A DNA stretch of 64,000 nt from Gonocerus acuteangulatus (Eukaryota; Arthropoda; Insecta; Hemiptera; Coreidae), in the NCBI GenBank assembly GCA_946811695.1, contig OX328132.1, forward strand, positions 52,173,857 through 52,237,856. Direction: 5' to 3'. Made by a program: the position numbers and the translations under genes. This document shows, one piece after another, positions 12,485 through 23,078 of the stretch (the first letter of the stretch is position 1; the number at the start of each line of letters is the position of its first letter). Below the pieces are notes generated by a model, which did no database searches, had not been told where the DNA came from, and saw only the letters and a program-made list of their open reading frames with translations.

Positions 12485-12699
12485 TTTTTATTATTGCCTC
12501 CTTAAGTGACAGTTAAATAGCCTTAAGAAATCGATTCGCCTTATAAAAAAAACTGTCAGTAGGAAATATAAGTTTCATAGATTAGGTTTCTCATTGACTG
12601 AAGCGACTGTATTTATGTTTTTAGAGAAGAGGTTTTTGTACGTGAAGATTAAATAGTCTGCAGTCAGTCGGGGGTCGGACATAATAGTTAGCTTTGCAG

Positions 12700-12857
12700 A
12701 AACTGCGAGTGTGTATTTGAACTACCGTTATTTTCGTGATCTATGAGTTCTGAAACTCATTTTGTGAAATTGTCTTGTCGGTACTTCCGAATTCATGAGG
12801 ACAACCTCATAATCGGGTTTTCTCCTCGGAGGGGACAAGAAACACGCTAAAAGTCTC
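12700..12857 (+). mobile_element. HINE-like 3' fragment
   Basis: TTTGAACTACCGTTATTTTC, GTTCTGAAAC, CTTGTCGGTACTTCCG, CATGAGGACAACCTCATAA and AAACACGCTAAAA follow the order of the 3' end of the complete copies. The terminal hairpin is altered (TTTTCTCCTCGGAGGGGAC). The (TA)n tract is absent. Confidence 0.65.
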
Positions 12858-13347
12858 ATTTCAAGCCTTCGTCGCGGCGATAAACAGAATTGGGCAGAAT
12901 AAGTTACAATAACCATTTTTTAGAACATTCCGACGCTGTAGTTGCATTATTAAGCACATTAAACACCTCAATTCATGCCTTAATAGCAACACATACTTGG
13001 GTGTATCCAGGCACTAGAAGAAATAACTGTATATCACCTACGTATAATGCAGACGAAAGATTTCAGAGAATACCTACCCTTGTCCCTTCTCCTTTCAGGC
13101 TAAGGGCCAGGTAAGAGGAATACCTACCTTGTTTGAATCTTGGCACGGTTGGGCGGTGAAGGTTCAATCTCAGGAATGCGAAAAAATGGTAGACGACCCC
13201 CGCTATATGTATTATTTTATTTCAAAGCCGGATTATAAAAAGTATCTTCATCTTCTTGCAGAGTATGCGAATTTCTGTTACATACCCCATCAGGCAGCGA
13301 TTGCAGGTAGTACAACGCAAAATGCTTATTTTGACATTGGATGAAGG
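12858..13347. other. Unassigned region with two short open frames
   Basis: Plus-strand frames of 74 codons (12890-13114) and 71 codons (13129-13344) follow each other. Neither resembles a family I can name, and no splice context links them. The second frame ends where the foldback element begins, so it may be part of a larger decayed element. Confidence 0.25.
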
Positions 13348-13735
13348 TAGTTAGCCGTTAAGTTGATAAAATGTCGAGGAAGGGTTGGGATTCGGCTAAA
13401 AGAAAACGTCACTTTTGAAAAAACATCTATAGTGCAAACGTTTCGGCATGCTCTTTGGCAGCCTTCTTCAGCAATAAATGCCTTGGTGAGGGAGGGCAAC
13501 GATAACGTTTAGGGGAACATGGATAAGTGTTACACTACATTAGATACGTGCTCCACGCTTATGCATGGCCCCATAAAAGTTATCGTGGTCTTCCTCCGTC
13601 ACTTAGGCATTTAGTGTTGAAGAAGGCTGCCAAAGAGCATGCAGAAATGTTCGACATGCAAATTTTCCGAAAATGTGACGTTTGTTCTTAGCCAAATCCC
13701 AACAACCATTACTTGACTTCCTATTAGGACTGGGT
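13348..13735. mobile_element. Foldback element with long inverted arms and hammerhead-like motifs
   Basis: The left arm (13348-13475) reads GTTAGCCGTTAAGTTGATAA, GGTTGGGATTCGGCTAAAAG, AAACGTCAC, CAAACGTTTCGGCATGCTC and GCAGCCTTCTTCAGCA. The right arm (about 13610-13735) is its diverged reverse complement. About 135 bp lie between them. Each arm has a CUGAAGA...GAAA-type pair on its outward strand (13434-13472 minus, 13615-13655 plus, the second mutated to TTGAAGA). The element is probably related to Penelope terminal repeats. Confidence 0.6.
13434..13472 (-). ncRNA. Hammerhead-like motif, variant GAAACGTTT
   Basis: On minus: GCTGAAGA, AGGCTGCCAAAGAGCATGCC (GGC/GCC closing a stem II), GAAACGTTTGC. 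The CUGANGA and GAAA boxes are intact. The region after GAAA is shorter than in the ATGTC type, so stem III would be minimal and its activity is uncertain. Confidence 0.4.
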
Positions 13736-14704
13736 TGGTCCCAGAAATAAGAAAAATGTCCCGAAAAGCCCATTTGCTGCAGAACCGGCTTTTGAATTAT
13801 TTAGTTTGGTACACTTCAGTGCATCTTTACATTATTGTTTTTACCGAGATATAAGCAGTCGGGGTTTGGTCAGAATAGTTGAATAAACAAAATAAAAAAA
13901 TGAATCATCGTTTATGTTCTTTTTAGCCGTAGAGTGAAAAAAAGAGCCAGGTTAGTCTTTTAAAAATTTTTTTGGCTCAAGTCTTGTGTTGTGCAGTAGA
14001 TCTTTCCAACTGTCGGAAAACATTTCGGGCTATAATTGGCTAGAGTAGACGAGGGACTGGAATGCAGCTACTTCGATATACTCCATAGATCAAAATAAGA
14101 CAATTGCTATTGTTGAGCCAGTATCGCTAACACATTTTGATAAGACTGGTGATAGGTCAACTCCAGTCTGAGGTACTTGCTGGATCCTGAATCTCCAACC
14201 GTTCATTCTACTTTTGTCACCACGTCACACATAATCTACACAAAGCAGTAATACTCTATTTGAGACTTTAGTTTTCCAATTTCAACCTCCACTCCGACTA
14301 TATCCTTTATACCTCAGAGGAACTATATCACTCTCCATCCACCTTGGTGATTCGTGTATTTTACTGAATGTTGGCGTGTCTAGGTTCGCGAATCTCTTAT
14401 CTACCTAAGATGGATGCCCATGGATTCACCTCATCCCACTCCATCTTAGATTTAAGTAGTTTAGGTCTCATCGCCCTTTATTCTCTCTCTTTTATATTTT
14501 TCTCCTTTCATCTATCCAATTTCCAGAAAAATTCGCTATTTCTTTAATACATCACATCTATTGTTCGGGTACACAGGGGCAATTCTCCTTGTATCTTCGA
14601 TTGCTACATTTTTTGTTTTCTTCTTAAATAACTATAGGAACAAAAAAGGAAAAAAAATCCGACTCCACCCTCAGCGTGAATGGCAATATTATATAGTATC
14701 AAAG
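13736..14704. other. No gene recognised
   Basis: Moderately AT-rich, with pyrimidine-rich stretches at 14270-14520. ATCCGACTCCACC with preceding A's at about 14655-14672 weakly resembles a Helitron-like 5' end, but nothing follows to support that. Confidence 0.35.
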
Positions 14705-14875
14705 ATGGCGGATGATGAAAGTGTTGCTTAGTATTCTATGTGCGGAAAAACGTTTGCTGAATTTGACGTGATCATAAATTGTGAAGTAAATTGCAAGCAA
14801 ATGGCCCGTATATTCTGCCTCGACATGAAAACGGCTGAGAAATGGTTACTCAAGACTTCAACAAATATTTACTGA
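14705..14875 (+). pseudogene. Possible pseudogene fragment, unknown
   Basis: A frame opening ATGGCGGATGATGAAAGTGT runs 57 codons to TGA at 14873-14875. It has one internal TAG at codon 9. It contains C-G-K-T-F and several further cysteines. I cannot assign a family, and it may be chance. Confidence 0.15.
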
Positions 14876-15204
14876 TTGTCCAACGCCAGCGTTTGACATT
14901 TGTCACTTACAATTTTTTGAAAATTAACTAAACCGTCGATTAATTCGAGTATTGAGGTAGTTTTATTAATGTGCAAAGTAGAACTTCGTATGACGGAATT
15001 GATAAGTTTGCCTTACTAAATTTTACTTCTGACTGAATAAGCAGGCGGCGTCCTATAAGAAGCTATATGCCGGATAAATACTGTTCATAAATTCCTATAT
15101 CCTCACTATTTTAAATTTTCATACAGAAGAATGGCCCATTTCTGTGAAGAGAAGTATTGTACAAGAAGAAGATCCGCTATCCATCTCTCAACTTCATAAC
15201 TATG
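14876..15204. other. No gene recognised
   Basis: AT-rich sequence. Nothing supported. Confidence 0.4.
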
Positions 15205-15300
15205 CCTTCTGTCACATTTTCAGAATCTTTATAGCGAACGTTTCGGCAAGCTCTTTGGCACGCTTCTTCAACACTAAATACCAGGGTATTTAGTTATTGG
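15205..15300 (-). mobile_element. Foldback/Penelope-like arm with hammerhead-like motif
   Basis: The plus strand has CACATTTTCAGAATCTTTAT, AGCGAACGTTTCGGCAAGC, TCTTTGGCACGCTTCTTCAA. It is a single arm of the family at 13348-13735. CTGAAGA is mutated to TTGAAGA. Confidence 0.5.
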
Positions 15301-15724
15301 TTGACCATGATAAATTTTATAGGATAAGTGTTGTCCAATTATCTGTTGAGCGTAACACTTCGCCACGGTCCCCTAAAAGTTATAAAAAAACGAGCAGTCC
15401 TCCATAAAAAAAGTGGGCAGTGGTATTGTTAAATTCAGGAAGGATTTTCTCAACGAAATTAATTTATTTTTTTATAATTTGATAACGACCGCCGACATTC
15501 GCTATGGGTGCCTGGAGCTCCGAAAGGTGAAACCAATGTTTTATGTTTCCTAAATCCCCAAAGAATGGCTGAATAACATTACTAAGAGTATGAGCCCTCG
15601 GCAATCCTCAACAGCCGGCGATGCAGAAAATCTTTTTGTAATCTCATAAAACGTTCCGGAAGACGATCCATAGTTATTCCAGATCCCTCTTGCACATACT
15701 TCTTTTCATCTCAATCCTTCAGTT
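15301..15724. other. No gene recognised
   Basis: No frame or repeat recognised beyond the TACCAGGGTATTTAG palindrome just left of it. Confidence 0.35.
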
Positions 15725-15995
15725 CAAGCAGATAGCCGTTCAGGTGATAAGAAGGAATGGTTGGGATGTGGCTTAGAGGAAACTTCGATTTTGAGAAAAA
15801 TCTATATTTCGAACGTTTCGGGGGAATTCCTCTATGGTCAACAAAAACGGATTCTCCATCCACCCCTTGGCATTTTTGTTGAAAAAAAAGGCTGCCAAAA
15901 CGCAAGGAAACGTTTTCTGAAAATCTGGCGTTTTCTATTTGCCGAATCCCAACCAAACCTTCATTTCTTATCCTATAACTATGTTCAACCAAACA
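15725..15995. mobile_element. Foldback element, third copy
   Basis: The left arm has AGATAGCCGTTCAGGTGATA, GGAATGGTTGGGATGTGGC and TATATTTCGAACGTTTCGG. The right arm has GGCTGCCAAAACGCAAGG, AACGTTTTCTGAAAATCTGG, CGTTTTCTATTTGCCGAATC and CCAACC. The two arms are inverted and diverged. Both frames of about 95-100 codons across it are shadows. Confidence 0.6.
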
Positions 15996-16137
15996 ATGTT
16001 TCTCCTTTCGATAACTCTCAATTTCTTTTTATAACGCATTTAAAGAAACACTATAAATTAAATTAATATATTTTTCAATCGTAAGAATAAATATTTTATC
16101 ATTTCACATACATTTTGGGGACTAAGTCTTCAAAGGA

Positions 16138-16318
16138 TTTTTTTTAACGGCACTTCGACCTCTGGAATATTACTGCCGGGCTATCAATAGGTTGCCACCC
16201 TTCCTAAACACCCCTGGACCAGCAGGGAATTCCTTCAGCGGGCCCTGAAATGATAAGACAAAACCTTCTCCGGCGGGACTCGAACCGTAATCTCCCACTG
16301 GGCCACGGGGAGACCCCT
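16138..16318 (-). mobile_element. SINE family B, complete
   Basis: Read on minus: GGGGTCTCCCCGTGGCCCAG, a shortened tRNA-like head with GGTTCGAGTCCCGCC (B box), GAATTCCCTGCTGG, GTGTTTAGGAAGGGTGGC, CCTATTGATAGCCCGGCA, GTGCCGTT, then oligo-A (T-run 16138-16145). The head is shared with SINE A but the middle differs. No clear target duplication is seen. Confidence 0.75.
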
Positions 16319-16491
16319 TGAAGCATATTAACGCAAATACGAAAGCGCCACGAATTTCGTCAAAAAAAGAAACATGTTCCGGCAGACGGTTTTTGCTGGT
16401 GTACATATTCGACCTTTCAACTTAAGCACCAAGTATTTTTGTACCAACTTTCATTAATATTTTGTAGCAGTTACGGAGCATATATACATAT

Positions 16492-16763
16492 AAATCAGTC
16501 CCCTAACAGGCCTCGAGGGCCCAGAGGGGCAGATACTGTAGAGGTATCTGATTCTTGACCATACGGCTCACTAGGGAGATAGAGTGGTCGGTACTATACT
16601 CCAACCGCCTGATTTCCCGTTTGCAGGTGCCCATTAATTAAAGGCTGGGTGAGCGTAGGGACGATCTGGAAACCCAAATCCATCCCCCGAAAGACGACGC
16701 TAGAAGGTAAAAATCTTTAGTGTGATTCGGGTTTTGAACTCGGGTCATCCAGTTAATGAGTCT
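16492..16763 (-). mobile_element. SINE family D, 5'-truncated
   Basis: Read on minus: CATTAACTGGATGACCCGAG and TTCAAAACCCGAATCACAC (B-box region), CTTCTAGCGTCGTC, TTGGGTTTCCAGATCGTCCC, TTTAATTAATGGGCACCTGC, AGATACCTCTACAGTATCTG, CCCCTCTGGGCCC, ending GGGACTG. It matches 62172-62500. The A-box end is replaced by a (TA)n tract. Confidence 0.75.
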
Positions 16764-16765
16764 AG

Positions 16766-16767
16766 TG

Positions 16768-16836
<69 letters not shown>

Positions 16837-16980
16837 AACCACCAGTATTTTTCATGATCTTCTTTTCATGACATTCGGTTCATTCTTCATGACGCACGAG
16901 ATTTCACATCGGATTGCGTCATAAGGTCGACGTCATAAGATTGTTTGTTCGTTTTGGAGGGAGGGAGGAAACGCGCTAAA
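16766..16980 (+). mobile_element. HINE-like 3' part with (TA)n
   Basis: (TA)n at about 16770-16832 is followed by TTTGAACCACCAGTATTTTT, CATCGGATTGCGTC, AAGGTCGACGTCATAAG, GGAGGGAGGGAGGAAACGCG and CTAAAA. The left hairpin arm is lost. The 5' half is absent; SINE D lies there instead. Confidence 0.7.
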
Positions 16981-17483
16981 AGGAAGGATAAATATAATAT
17001 TTAATATTCCATTATTCCTCATATTTTCTTTGCATATCTTCCCGAATGATGAGGAATCTTGAAAAGAGCCGGCGAATAAACAACAATACTCTCGTTAAAA
17101 TAAAAGCTGAACAATTTGCAGCTGCGGCTGTAGCATCCCCCCCCCCCTCCCCGTCAGCATTTATTAATTATTTGCTATTTTTCCCTCCTCGGAGCTCCAA
17201 TTTATTAACGAGACTTCAAATGAAGCCTTCATTTCCCTTGCAAATAAGGAGTGCCAAGACGAACGGAATCTTTATTGAAAATTTATTCTAATCAATTTTA
17301 TTACTTCCAGCTTTCTATGGACCCACATTTGGTATCTGATGGAGGCTGGAATTTACAGGACATCATTAATTAATTATCGATTCCCTGAGTCAACAAAATT
17401 GCCCTCAATAGATTTTTACAAATTTGTCCTTTAAAGAGACTTACAGAAGACTTAGATGCATCTCTAAACATACAAATACGACT
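16981..17483. other. Unassigned region
   Basis: An 81-codon plus frame (17046-17291) crosses a C-run (17137-17145) and encodes an alanine/proline patch. I see no family resemblance. It was not called as a gene. Confidence 0.3.
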
Positions 17484-18419
17484 AAGGAACTGCGTCATCT
17501 TCCCACGTTTCTGTTGTTATGCCTAATGTCATTTGGAAAGGTTGGAATTGAAAAATATTTAATAAAATCTCGAAGAAAAGAAAACAAAACTGACAGTATC
17601 CAAAGAAGAAATGACTCCCACCCGCCTTCTCAACTTTCGCTCCAGGAAACACTATTAACAACACATTTAACATTTTCTTATATTGTCACTAAAATACTCA
17701 TTTACTGTTAAAAGGTGAGTCATACAGAGACAAAACCTGTTCAAAAGAACGAAACCAACAGCAGGACACTTGTAGAAATACTCACATGGCATGTTCGAAT
17801 TGCACTCGCAAAGTTCCATTTTAACGACAAAAAAGTGAGCCTCATTTTATATATCCTGTTTTACAGACAAATACATTTTCCTACTATAAGCAATTACAAA
17901 AATAAAAAGTAATGGAAACAGATAAAAAGAACCGTTCAGATAAACGAAACAAACAACTACAACGCTTTAATCTTTTATTTCCCCGAATGTGACCGTCCAT
18001 GGAAACATACTTCAGAAATATTTTTGTTGGATATTTATTAAGCTTTCGAATGGTTATAGTTCATTTACCATGATCTCCCAACCGTTTTACAGATATTTAA
18101 GAAAATATACGAAAATCCTAAAACTGCTCCAGTCTGTTAACACATTTTTTTTTGTTTTGGAATAACTCCAAATGTAGCCCAAATGTATTTATCTTACTAT
18201 GGATGAATGTCAAACATGTATAACGTATTTTAACTGAATCCTATTCTACGTACCCAAATCGATAACAGTTACAGATATCGCATTGAAAATGGTTTCATTC
18301 GTTTCTCTACGTTAGAGAACCTATAAAAATTCTATCTGGAAGTCTAAAAATAAAAAGCCGTAAGCGCAACGATTTTTTTTTTTGCGCGCGAATTTTGCCC
18401 ATAAAACAGTTTCCCAGTA

Positions 18420-18427
18420 GTCGGAGT
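18420..18427. repeat. 8-bp target site duplication, left
   Basis: GTCGGAGT, identical to 19652-19659. The host sequence is the Helitron-like core, so the empty site can be reconstructed. Confidence 0.9.
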
Positions 18428-19651
18428 CAGAGTTGGGCAAACGTTAGCGCGCGCTAAAAGCTGAAACCTCTCCGCTAATTTAGCGAAACTGTAGAAAGCC
18501 AGCGCTAATAATTAGCGGTTAGCACTGACACTCCTTAATCTAGGTTACTTCCGGTCCTATATTCATCCCTGGGTCGTTTCCGGAAGTACCCCAGGGCCTT
18601 CCAGGCACTCATGATAGACCGGAGGTGAACCGGCAGTGACCAGGAAGTAATTGTAAGCAACCGGAAGTGGTCCGAAGTTGTCCAGATTCATCCGGAAACT
18701 GTCCAGAAGTAATTTTGGTGACCCGGAAGCCATTTTGGGAACCCGGAAGTGGCCAAAAGTTGTCCAGATTCATCCGGAAACTGTCCAGGAGTAATTTTGG
18801 TGACCCGGAAGCCATTTTGAGAACCCGGAAGTAAAACCGGAAGTGGCCAAAAGATGTCCACATTCGTCCGGAAACTGTCCAGGAGTAATTTTGGTGACCC
18901 GGAAGCCATTTTGAATATCCCCGGGGCATTTACGGGCGAATTTGAGCAGCTTTTGGCCACTTCCGGTTTCACTTCCGGGTTCTCAAAATGGCTTCCGGGT
19001 CACTATAATTACTCCTGGACAGTTTCCGGATGAATCTGGACTACTTTTGGCCACTTCCGGTTTCACTTCCGGGTTCTCAAAATGGCTCCTGGGTCACCAA
19101 AATTACTTCTGGACAGTTTACGGATGAATCTGGACAACTTCGGACCACTTCCGGTTGCTTACAATTACTTCCTGGTCACTGCCGGTTCACCTCCGGTCTA
19201 TCATGAGTGCCTGGAAGGCCCTGGGGTACTTCCGGAAACGACCCAGGGATGAATATAGGACCGGAAGTAACCTAGATTAAGGAGTGTCAGAGTGTGCCAT
19301 TGTCTGTGAGTGACCGGAAGTGAGCCAGATCGAACAGGAGTTACCCAGTGATAGGCATGAGTCGACCGGAAGTAACCGAAATTGACATTCATGTGATTGG
19401 AAATCCTGTAGATTGAAGCGGAAGTGGAACAGGAGAGAGGGTGCTCAGAGCAGACCGGAAGTGAGCTTTGAGATGACAAAATGTTGTAACTATAGCTTAA
19501 GCTTTCAGCAATTACCATATTTCATAAATAGATTAGCGGTTAGCGCACTGCCGCCGCTAACCGCTAATTATTAGCGCTGGCTTTCTACAGTTTCGCTAAA
19601 TTAGCGGAGAGGTATCAGCTTTTAGCGCGCGCTAACGTTTGCCCAACTCTG
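18428..19651. mobile_element. hAT-type MITE, 1224 bp, with 8-bp target duplication
   Basis: The terminal inverted repeats start CAGAGTTGGGCAAACGTTAG and are near-perfect for about 85-115 bp. GTCGGAGT directly flanks both ends (18420-18427 and 19652-19659), the 8-bp duplication typical of hAT. Inside, 18520-18945 is largely the inverse of 18950-19290, giving a long foldback. It contains about 20 CCGGAAG/CTTCCGG words. No transposase is present. The 61-106-codon frames here are shadows of the repeats. Confidence 0.9.
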
Positions 19652-19659
19652 GTCGGAGT
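19652..19659. repeat. 8-bp target site duplication, right
   Basis: GTCGGAGT, the right partner of 18420-18427. Confidence 0.9.
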
Positions 19660-19757
19660 CTGCTGTTTAACAAAGGTGACTTTTTAAATTAGACAAAATT
19701 TTTTTGTACCAAAAGTCATCAAAATCGGACGATTTTTGAGCCTGCGATGGAGAGAAC

Positions 19758-19816
<59 letters not shown>

Positions 19817-19844
19817 GTATACACATACATACATATATACATAT

Positions 19845-19897
<53 letters not shown>

Positions 19898-20036
19898 AAT
19901 TTGAACTGCCGTTATTTTCTTGATCCAAGGGTTCTGAAACGTGAAATTTTCTAGACGGCACTTTCGGGTTCCGTCATGAGGTCAATCACATAAGAGGGTT
20001 TTCTAACAATAGAGAAAGGGAGGAATCACGCTACAA

Positions 20037-20371
20037 TCTGTCAAACGTTGAGAGTGTGCACCTCAGAAAGAAAGTGGAAAGTTAGGACCTGAATCCTGAT
20101 GAGACAATAGCCTGCTTGATTCCAGAGATAAGGATGAATGAGTGAGGAGAGAATAGACCTAGAGCCCCTGGATAGGACGCGAGGATAACATGTGGTTGGC
20201 AGGTAGGGTTCAACCAACCCTTCAACCGAACCCCAACTGTTAGAGCATACTAGCTTGTTAGTTACCCTAAGCAGGATAAAAACAGCAAAATTACATCAAC
20301 AATGGATTGAATTTCAACATTAACAATAATACTCGAGGTTAGAGTTTTGTTTTGAATGATGAATAAATAAA
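20037..20371. other. No gene recognised
   Basis: Unique-looking sequence without a supported feature. Confidence 0.4.
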
Positions 20372-20760
20372 TGGACGCCTTTAAACGGAAAGGAACCAAG
20401 CGCCATTTTTAACGAAATTGAGTTTTTGGTGCTATCTTGTAGAGAATTAGAGGATTTATATAGTAATAAAAAACTGGATAAATATAATGTTGGCATTAAA
20501 GCAAGAAAAATTACCAAAAAAAGTGAAATGTTGTATCCAGTATGCTGTAATAAACAGAAAGGAATCAAGCACCATTTTTATCAATAACTATAAAAATAAA
20601 ACCCCATTACCAAAACAACAGTTTATTTTAATTTGAGAAAATGAATAAAACATTTGAGATAATAAAGGAATTTTAGACCTACATAAAACTTTAAACCCAA
20701 TTCTCTAAAGAATGAACAGATGGCACTTGGTTCCTTTCCGTTTAAAGGCGTCCAAATTGA
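20372..20760. repeat. Inverted-repeat element, arms about 38 bp
   Basis: TGGACGCCTTTAAACGGAAA, then GGAACCAAGCGCC, lies at 20372-20404. Its reverse complement lies at about 20722-20757. A third partial copy (AAACAGAAAGGAATCAAGC) occurs at 20553-20571. Small frames on either strand are by-products. The superfamily is unknown. Confidence 0.6.
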
Positions 20761-20940
20761 ATTTGTTGTTGGGAAACAATTATTTATAAATTTGTTAAAC
20801 CTCTGTAGAATATACAGGATAGGTACAATGTACATTATTATGTTGCAGGTTTTACAGGTTACGTTGCACCTGATGAGGCATCAACTGTCGTTAAACATTT
20901 AGAGCACCAAATTAAAAAGAAGATTATTGAAATTTTGAAG

Positions 20941-21360
20941 TTTTTAACGCGTTTCCTTCCTCCCTCCGTAGGGATGAATGTCAACTCCCTCCTTACGGAT
21001 GAATGTCAACTTCCTCTATAGGGATGAATGGCAACTCCCTCCATAGGGATGAATATGAATCTCCGACCATAGGGATGAATGTCAACTCCCTCCATAGGGA
21101 TGAATGTCAACTCCCTCTATAGGGATGAATGTCAACTCCCTCCATAGGAATGAATATCAATCTCCCTCCGTCCATAGGGATGAATGTTAATCTCCTTCCA
21201 TAGGGATGAATATCAATCTCCCTCCCTCCATAGGGATGAATGTATAGTCACTCCATAGGGATGAATGTCAACTACCTCCATAGGGATGAATATCACTTCA
21301 CATTTCAAAGCCCGGAGATTACGAAAATAACGGTGGTTCAAATACATTTTAAAATTCAAT
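20941..21360 (-). mobile_element. HINE-like 3' end with expanded terminal hairpin
   Basis: It reads TTTTTAACGCGTTTCCTTCC then TCCCTCCGTAGGG, the 3' end in reverse. After the 25-bp array come CACATTTCAAAGCCC, ATTACGAAAATAACGG and TGGTTCAAAT, the usual block before the (TA)n tract. Core and 5' end are absent. Confidence 0.65.
20955..21292. repeat. 25-bp minisatellite derived from the element's hairpin
   Basis: About 13 units of CTCCCTCCATAGGGATGAAT plus GTCAA, with small length variants. The CTCCCTCCATAGGG half equals the terminal hairpin of the Helitron-like family (CCTCCCTATGGGGG in other copies). Confidence 0.9.
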
Positions 21361-21429
21361 ATACAGAACGACATACGGATTTATAACCAGGTCATCAGAT
21401 CCAAGTCCTAATCGGTTTTTTTCCTAGGG

Positions 21430-21735
21430 GAAGGAGGAAAATCCTTAATAATGAAAGAATTAATTAATGGGTGTAAGTAAATGGGATTCGTTAACAGGAA
21501 GAAGTAATAATAAATGTATTACATCACTGTACAATATACTGGGCGGTATACTGATTTATCAAGAGATTATCGGCTCGACCTTATAAAAATTAAAAAATAC
21601 CGAAAATTCTCCTGGATTATCAATTTTTTTTCTCTGAACGCTATCGACTCTATAAAGCTGTTTGACGCTATACGCAGAAATCTTACAAACGACGTGGCCG
21701 CTGTAGGGGAATGCTCTTCTCAATACGATTAGGCT
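21430..21735. other. No gene recognised
   Basis: A 72-codon frame on plus (21514-21732) has no recognisable domain. Confidence 0.3.
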
Positions 21736-22292
21736 TTATAGCCTGTTCAGATAGACGAATACGTTCAAATGCGCATGTGCGAACTTCTTTCCTTCTGTTT
21801 TTCCATTTACAAAGTCATTTAATAAACTACAATTTTTTTTAAGCCTTCTAATAACTGATTATGTCTCATTAAAGGCCAGGGAAGGCTTCGAGAGGTGAGA
21901 CAAGAAATAAAATGTTTATCAATACTTAGCCAAAGCTCTGAGTGAAAAAAATCAAAACCTCCCGATGATAAGTTTATTACACAAAGGAAATATTCCCTGT
22001 GAATTTCACTCTACGGGAATATAGGCCACGCCCTTTTCCATCCAACTACACCATATATTTAAGCGGACAACTTAATAGTTTAAATTGTTTTAACCTAAGC
22101 TTCGGCTAAGTATTGATAAAAATTAAATTTAATACTATCTCCTATGTCTGACCTCTCAAAGTCCCAAAGGATACATAATCAGTCTCAGTAGTGTTTCACG
22201 TAAAGTGTAATACATTCATCGGCTTTGCAAATGGCCAAAGAAGTTTGAGCATGCGCAATTGAACTGTTCTGCCTATCTGAGCTGGCTTTTCT
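21736..22292. mobile_element. Inverted-repeat MITE, about 557 bp
   Basis: The ends are inverted: TAGCCTGTTCAGATAGACG at left, and (reversed) AGCCAGCTCAGATAGGCAG at right, followed by TTCAAATGCGCATG / TTCAATTGCGCATG. Internally GGCTTCGAGAGGTGAGAC and ATCAATACTTAGCCAAAGC at left are inverse to GTCTGACCTCTCAAAG and CGGCTAAGTATTGAT at right. A second, shorter copy is at 41786-41982. Confidence 0.75.
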
Positions 22293-22544
22293 AGTAATTG
22301 AAAGAGGCAGATAAAGTAGTGTAAAACATGGATGGAGGACTGACTTTTATAAATGAATATAAATATTTGTATTCACATTACGCCTCAGATATATTTTATT
22401 AAATATAATAGAGCAAGAACCTTTTATTTTTCCTACTGTACTGTCTTGCTGATAAGATTTTTCAGTATTTATTTCATGAGATATATGTGATTTATTTCTC
22501 TAGTAGATTCCTGTACTATCCATGAAAATGTTAGTAGTTGCTGG

Positions 22545-22760
22545 TTAGGTCTAGTGGTCTAGCCGCCGAGCCCCTACCATCAGTAGGAGAAAGTCGATGA
22601 GATGGGGGATTCCTCGAGGAGACATTATCTATTCATGCCTTCTAGGCTCCCCTGCAGTTGGCAAGCTCTCCAACGGATCTTTCTAGGCTACAGCACCTCC
22701 TAATGAAGGAACCTAATAAGGAAACCGGGGTTCGATTCGTTCAACGCAAAAAAATATATA
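22545..22760 (+). mobile_element. Possible tRNA-like retroposon
   Basis: GGTTAGGTCTAGTGGTCTAG resembles an A box. GGGGTTCGATTCGTTCAA, about 180 bp later, resembles a B box, followed by an A-rich tail. The spacing is far too long for a tRNA. The call is weak. Confidence 0.2.
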
Positions 22761-22876
22761 ATATTAGCTTCGCCAGGTTAGAGAAGTAGGTCTCGTTCAG
22801 TTCTCTGGATCATGAAATGAGAACTCAATTGAAGTTGTGGGAATATGGCGATGGAAAGACCATTTATTAATATTAG

Positions 22877-23078
22877 CAACGAGTTGGATTGACTAGAGTT
22901 TCGATATAACCTTGAGCGAGCGGAAACGCATAGCAATTATGCCACTAACATAAGAGCTAATGGTGTCCTAGGTTATATAACATTAGCATTTAAGATAATG
23001 GCATAATTGCTATGCGTTTCCGCTCGCTATGCTCGCTCAAGCTTAGCATATCGGAACTCTAGTCAATCCAACTCGTTG
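22877..23078. mobile_element. Short inverted-repeat MITE, 202 bp
   Basis: The arms start CAACGAGTTGGATTGACTAG and end with the exact inverse. Further inside, GAGCGAGCGGAAACGCATAG, then CAATTATGCCA, is matched inverted, with a 10-15-bp insertion in the right arm (GCTATGCTCGC). The central loop is about 50 bp. No clear target duplication was found. Confidence 0.8.

Larger units (their letters stand above)
17484..20036 (+). mobile_element. HINE-like element split by a hAT MITE
   Basis: The 5' part starts with AAGGAACTGCGTCATCTTC. The core follows (CCGTTCAGATAAACGAAAC, TTTCGAATGGTTATAGTTCA, CAACCGTTTTACAGATAT). After the insertion at 18428-19651 the sequence resumes with TTTAACAAAGGTGACTTTTT, a compound (TA)n tract (19761-19894) and GTTCTGAAACGTGAAATTTT. 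It ends with GGAGGAATCACGCTACA. The terminal hairpin is weakened. Confidence 0.75.
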
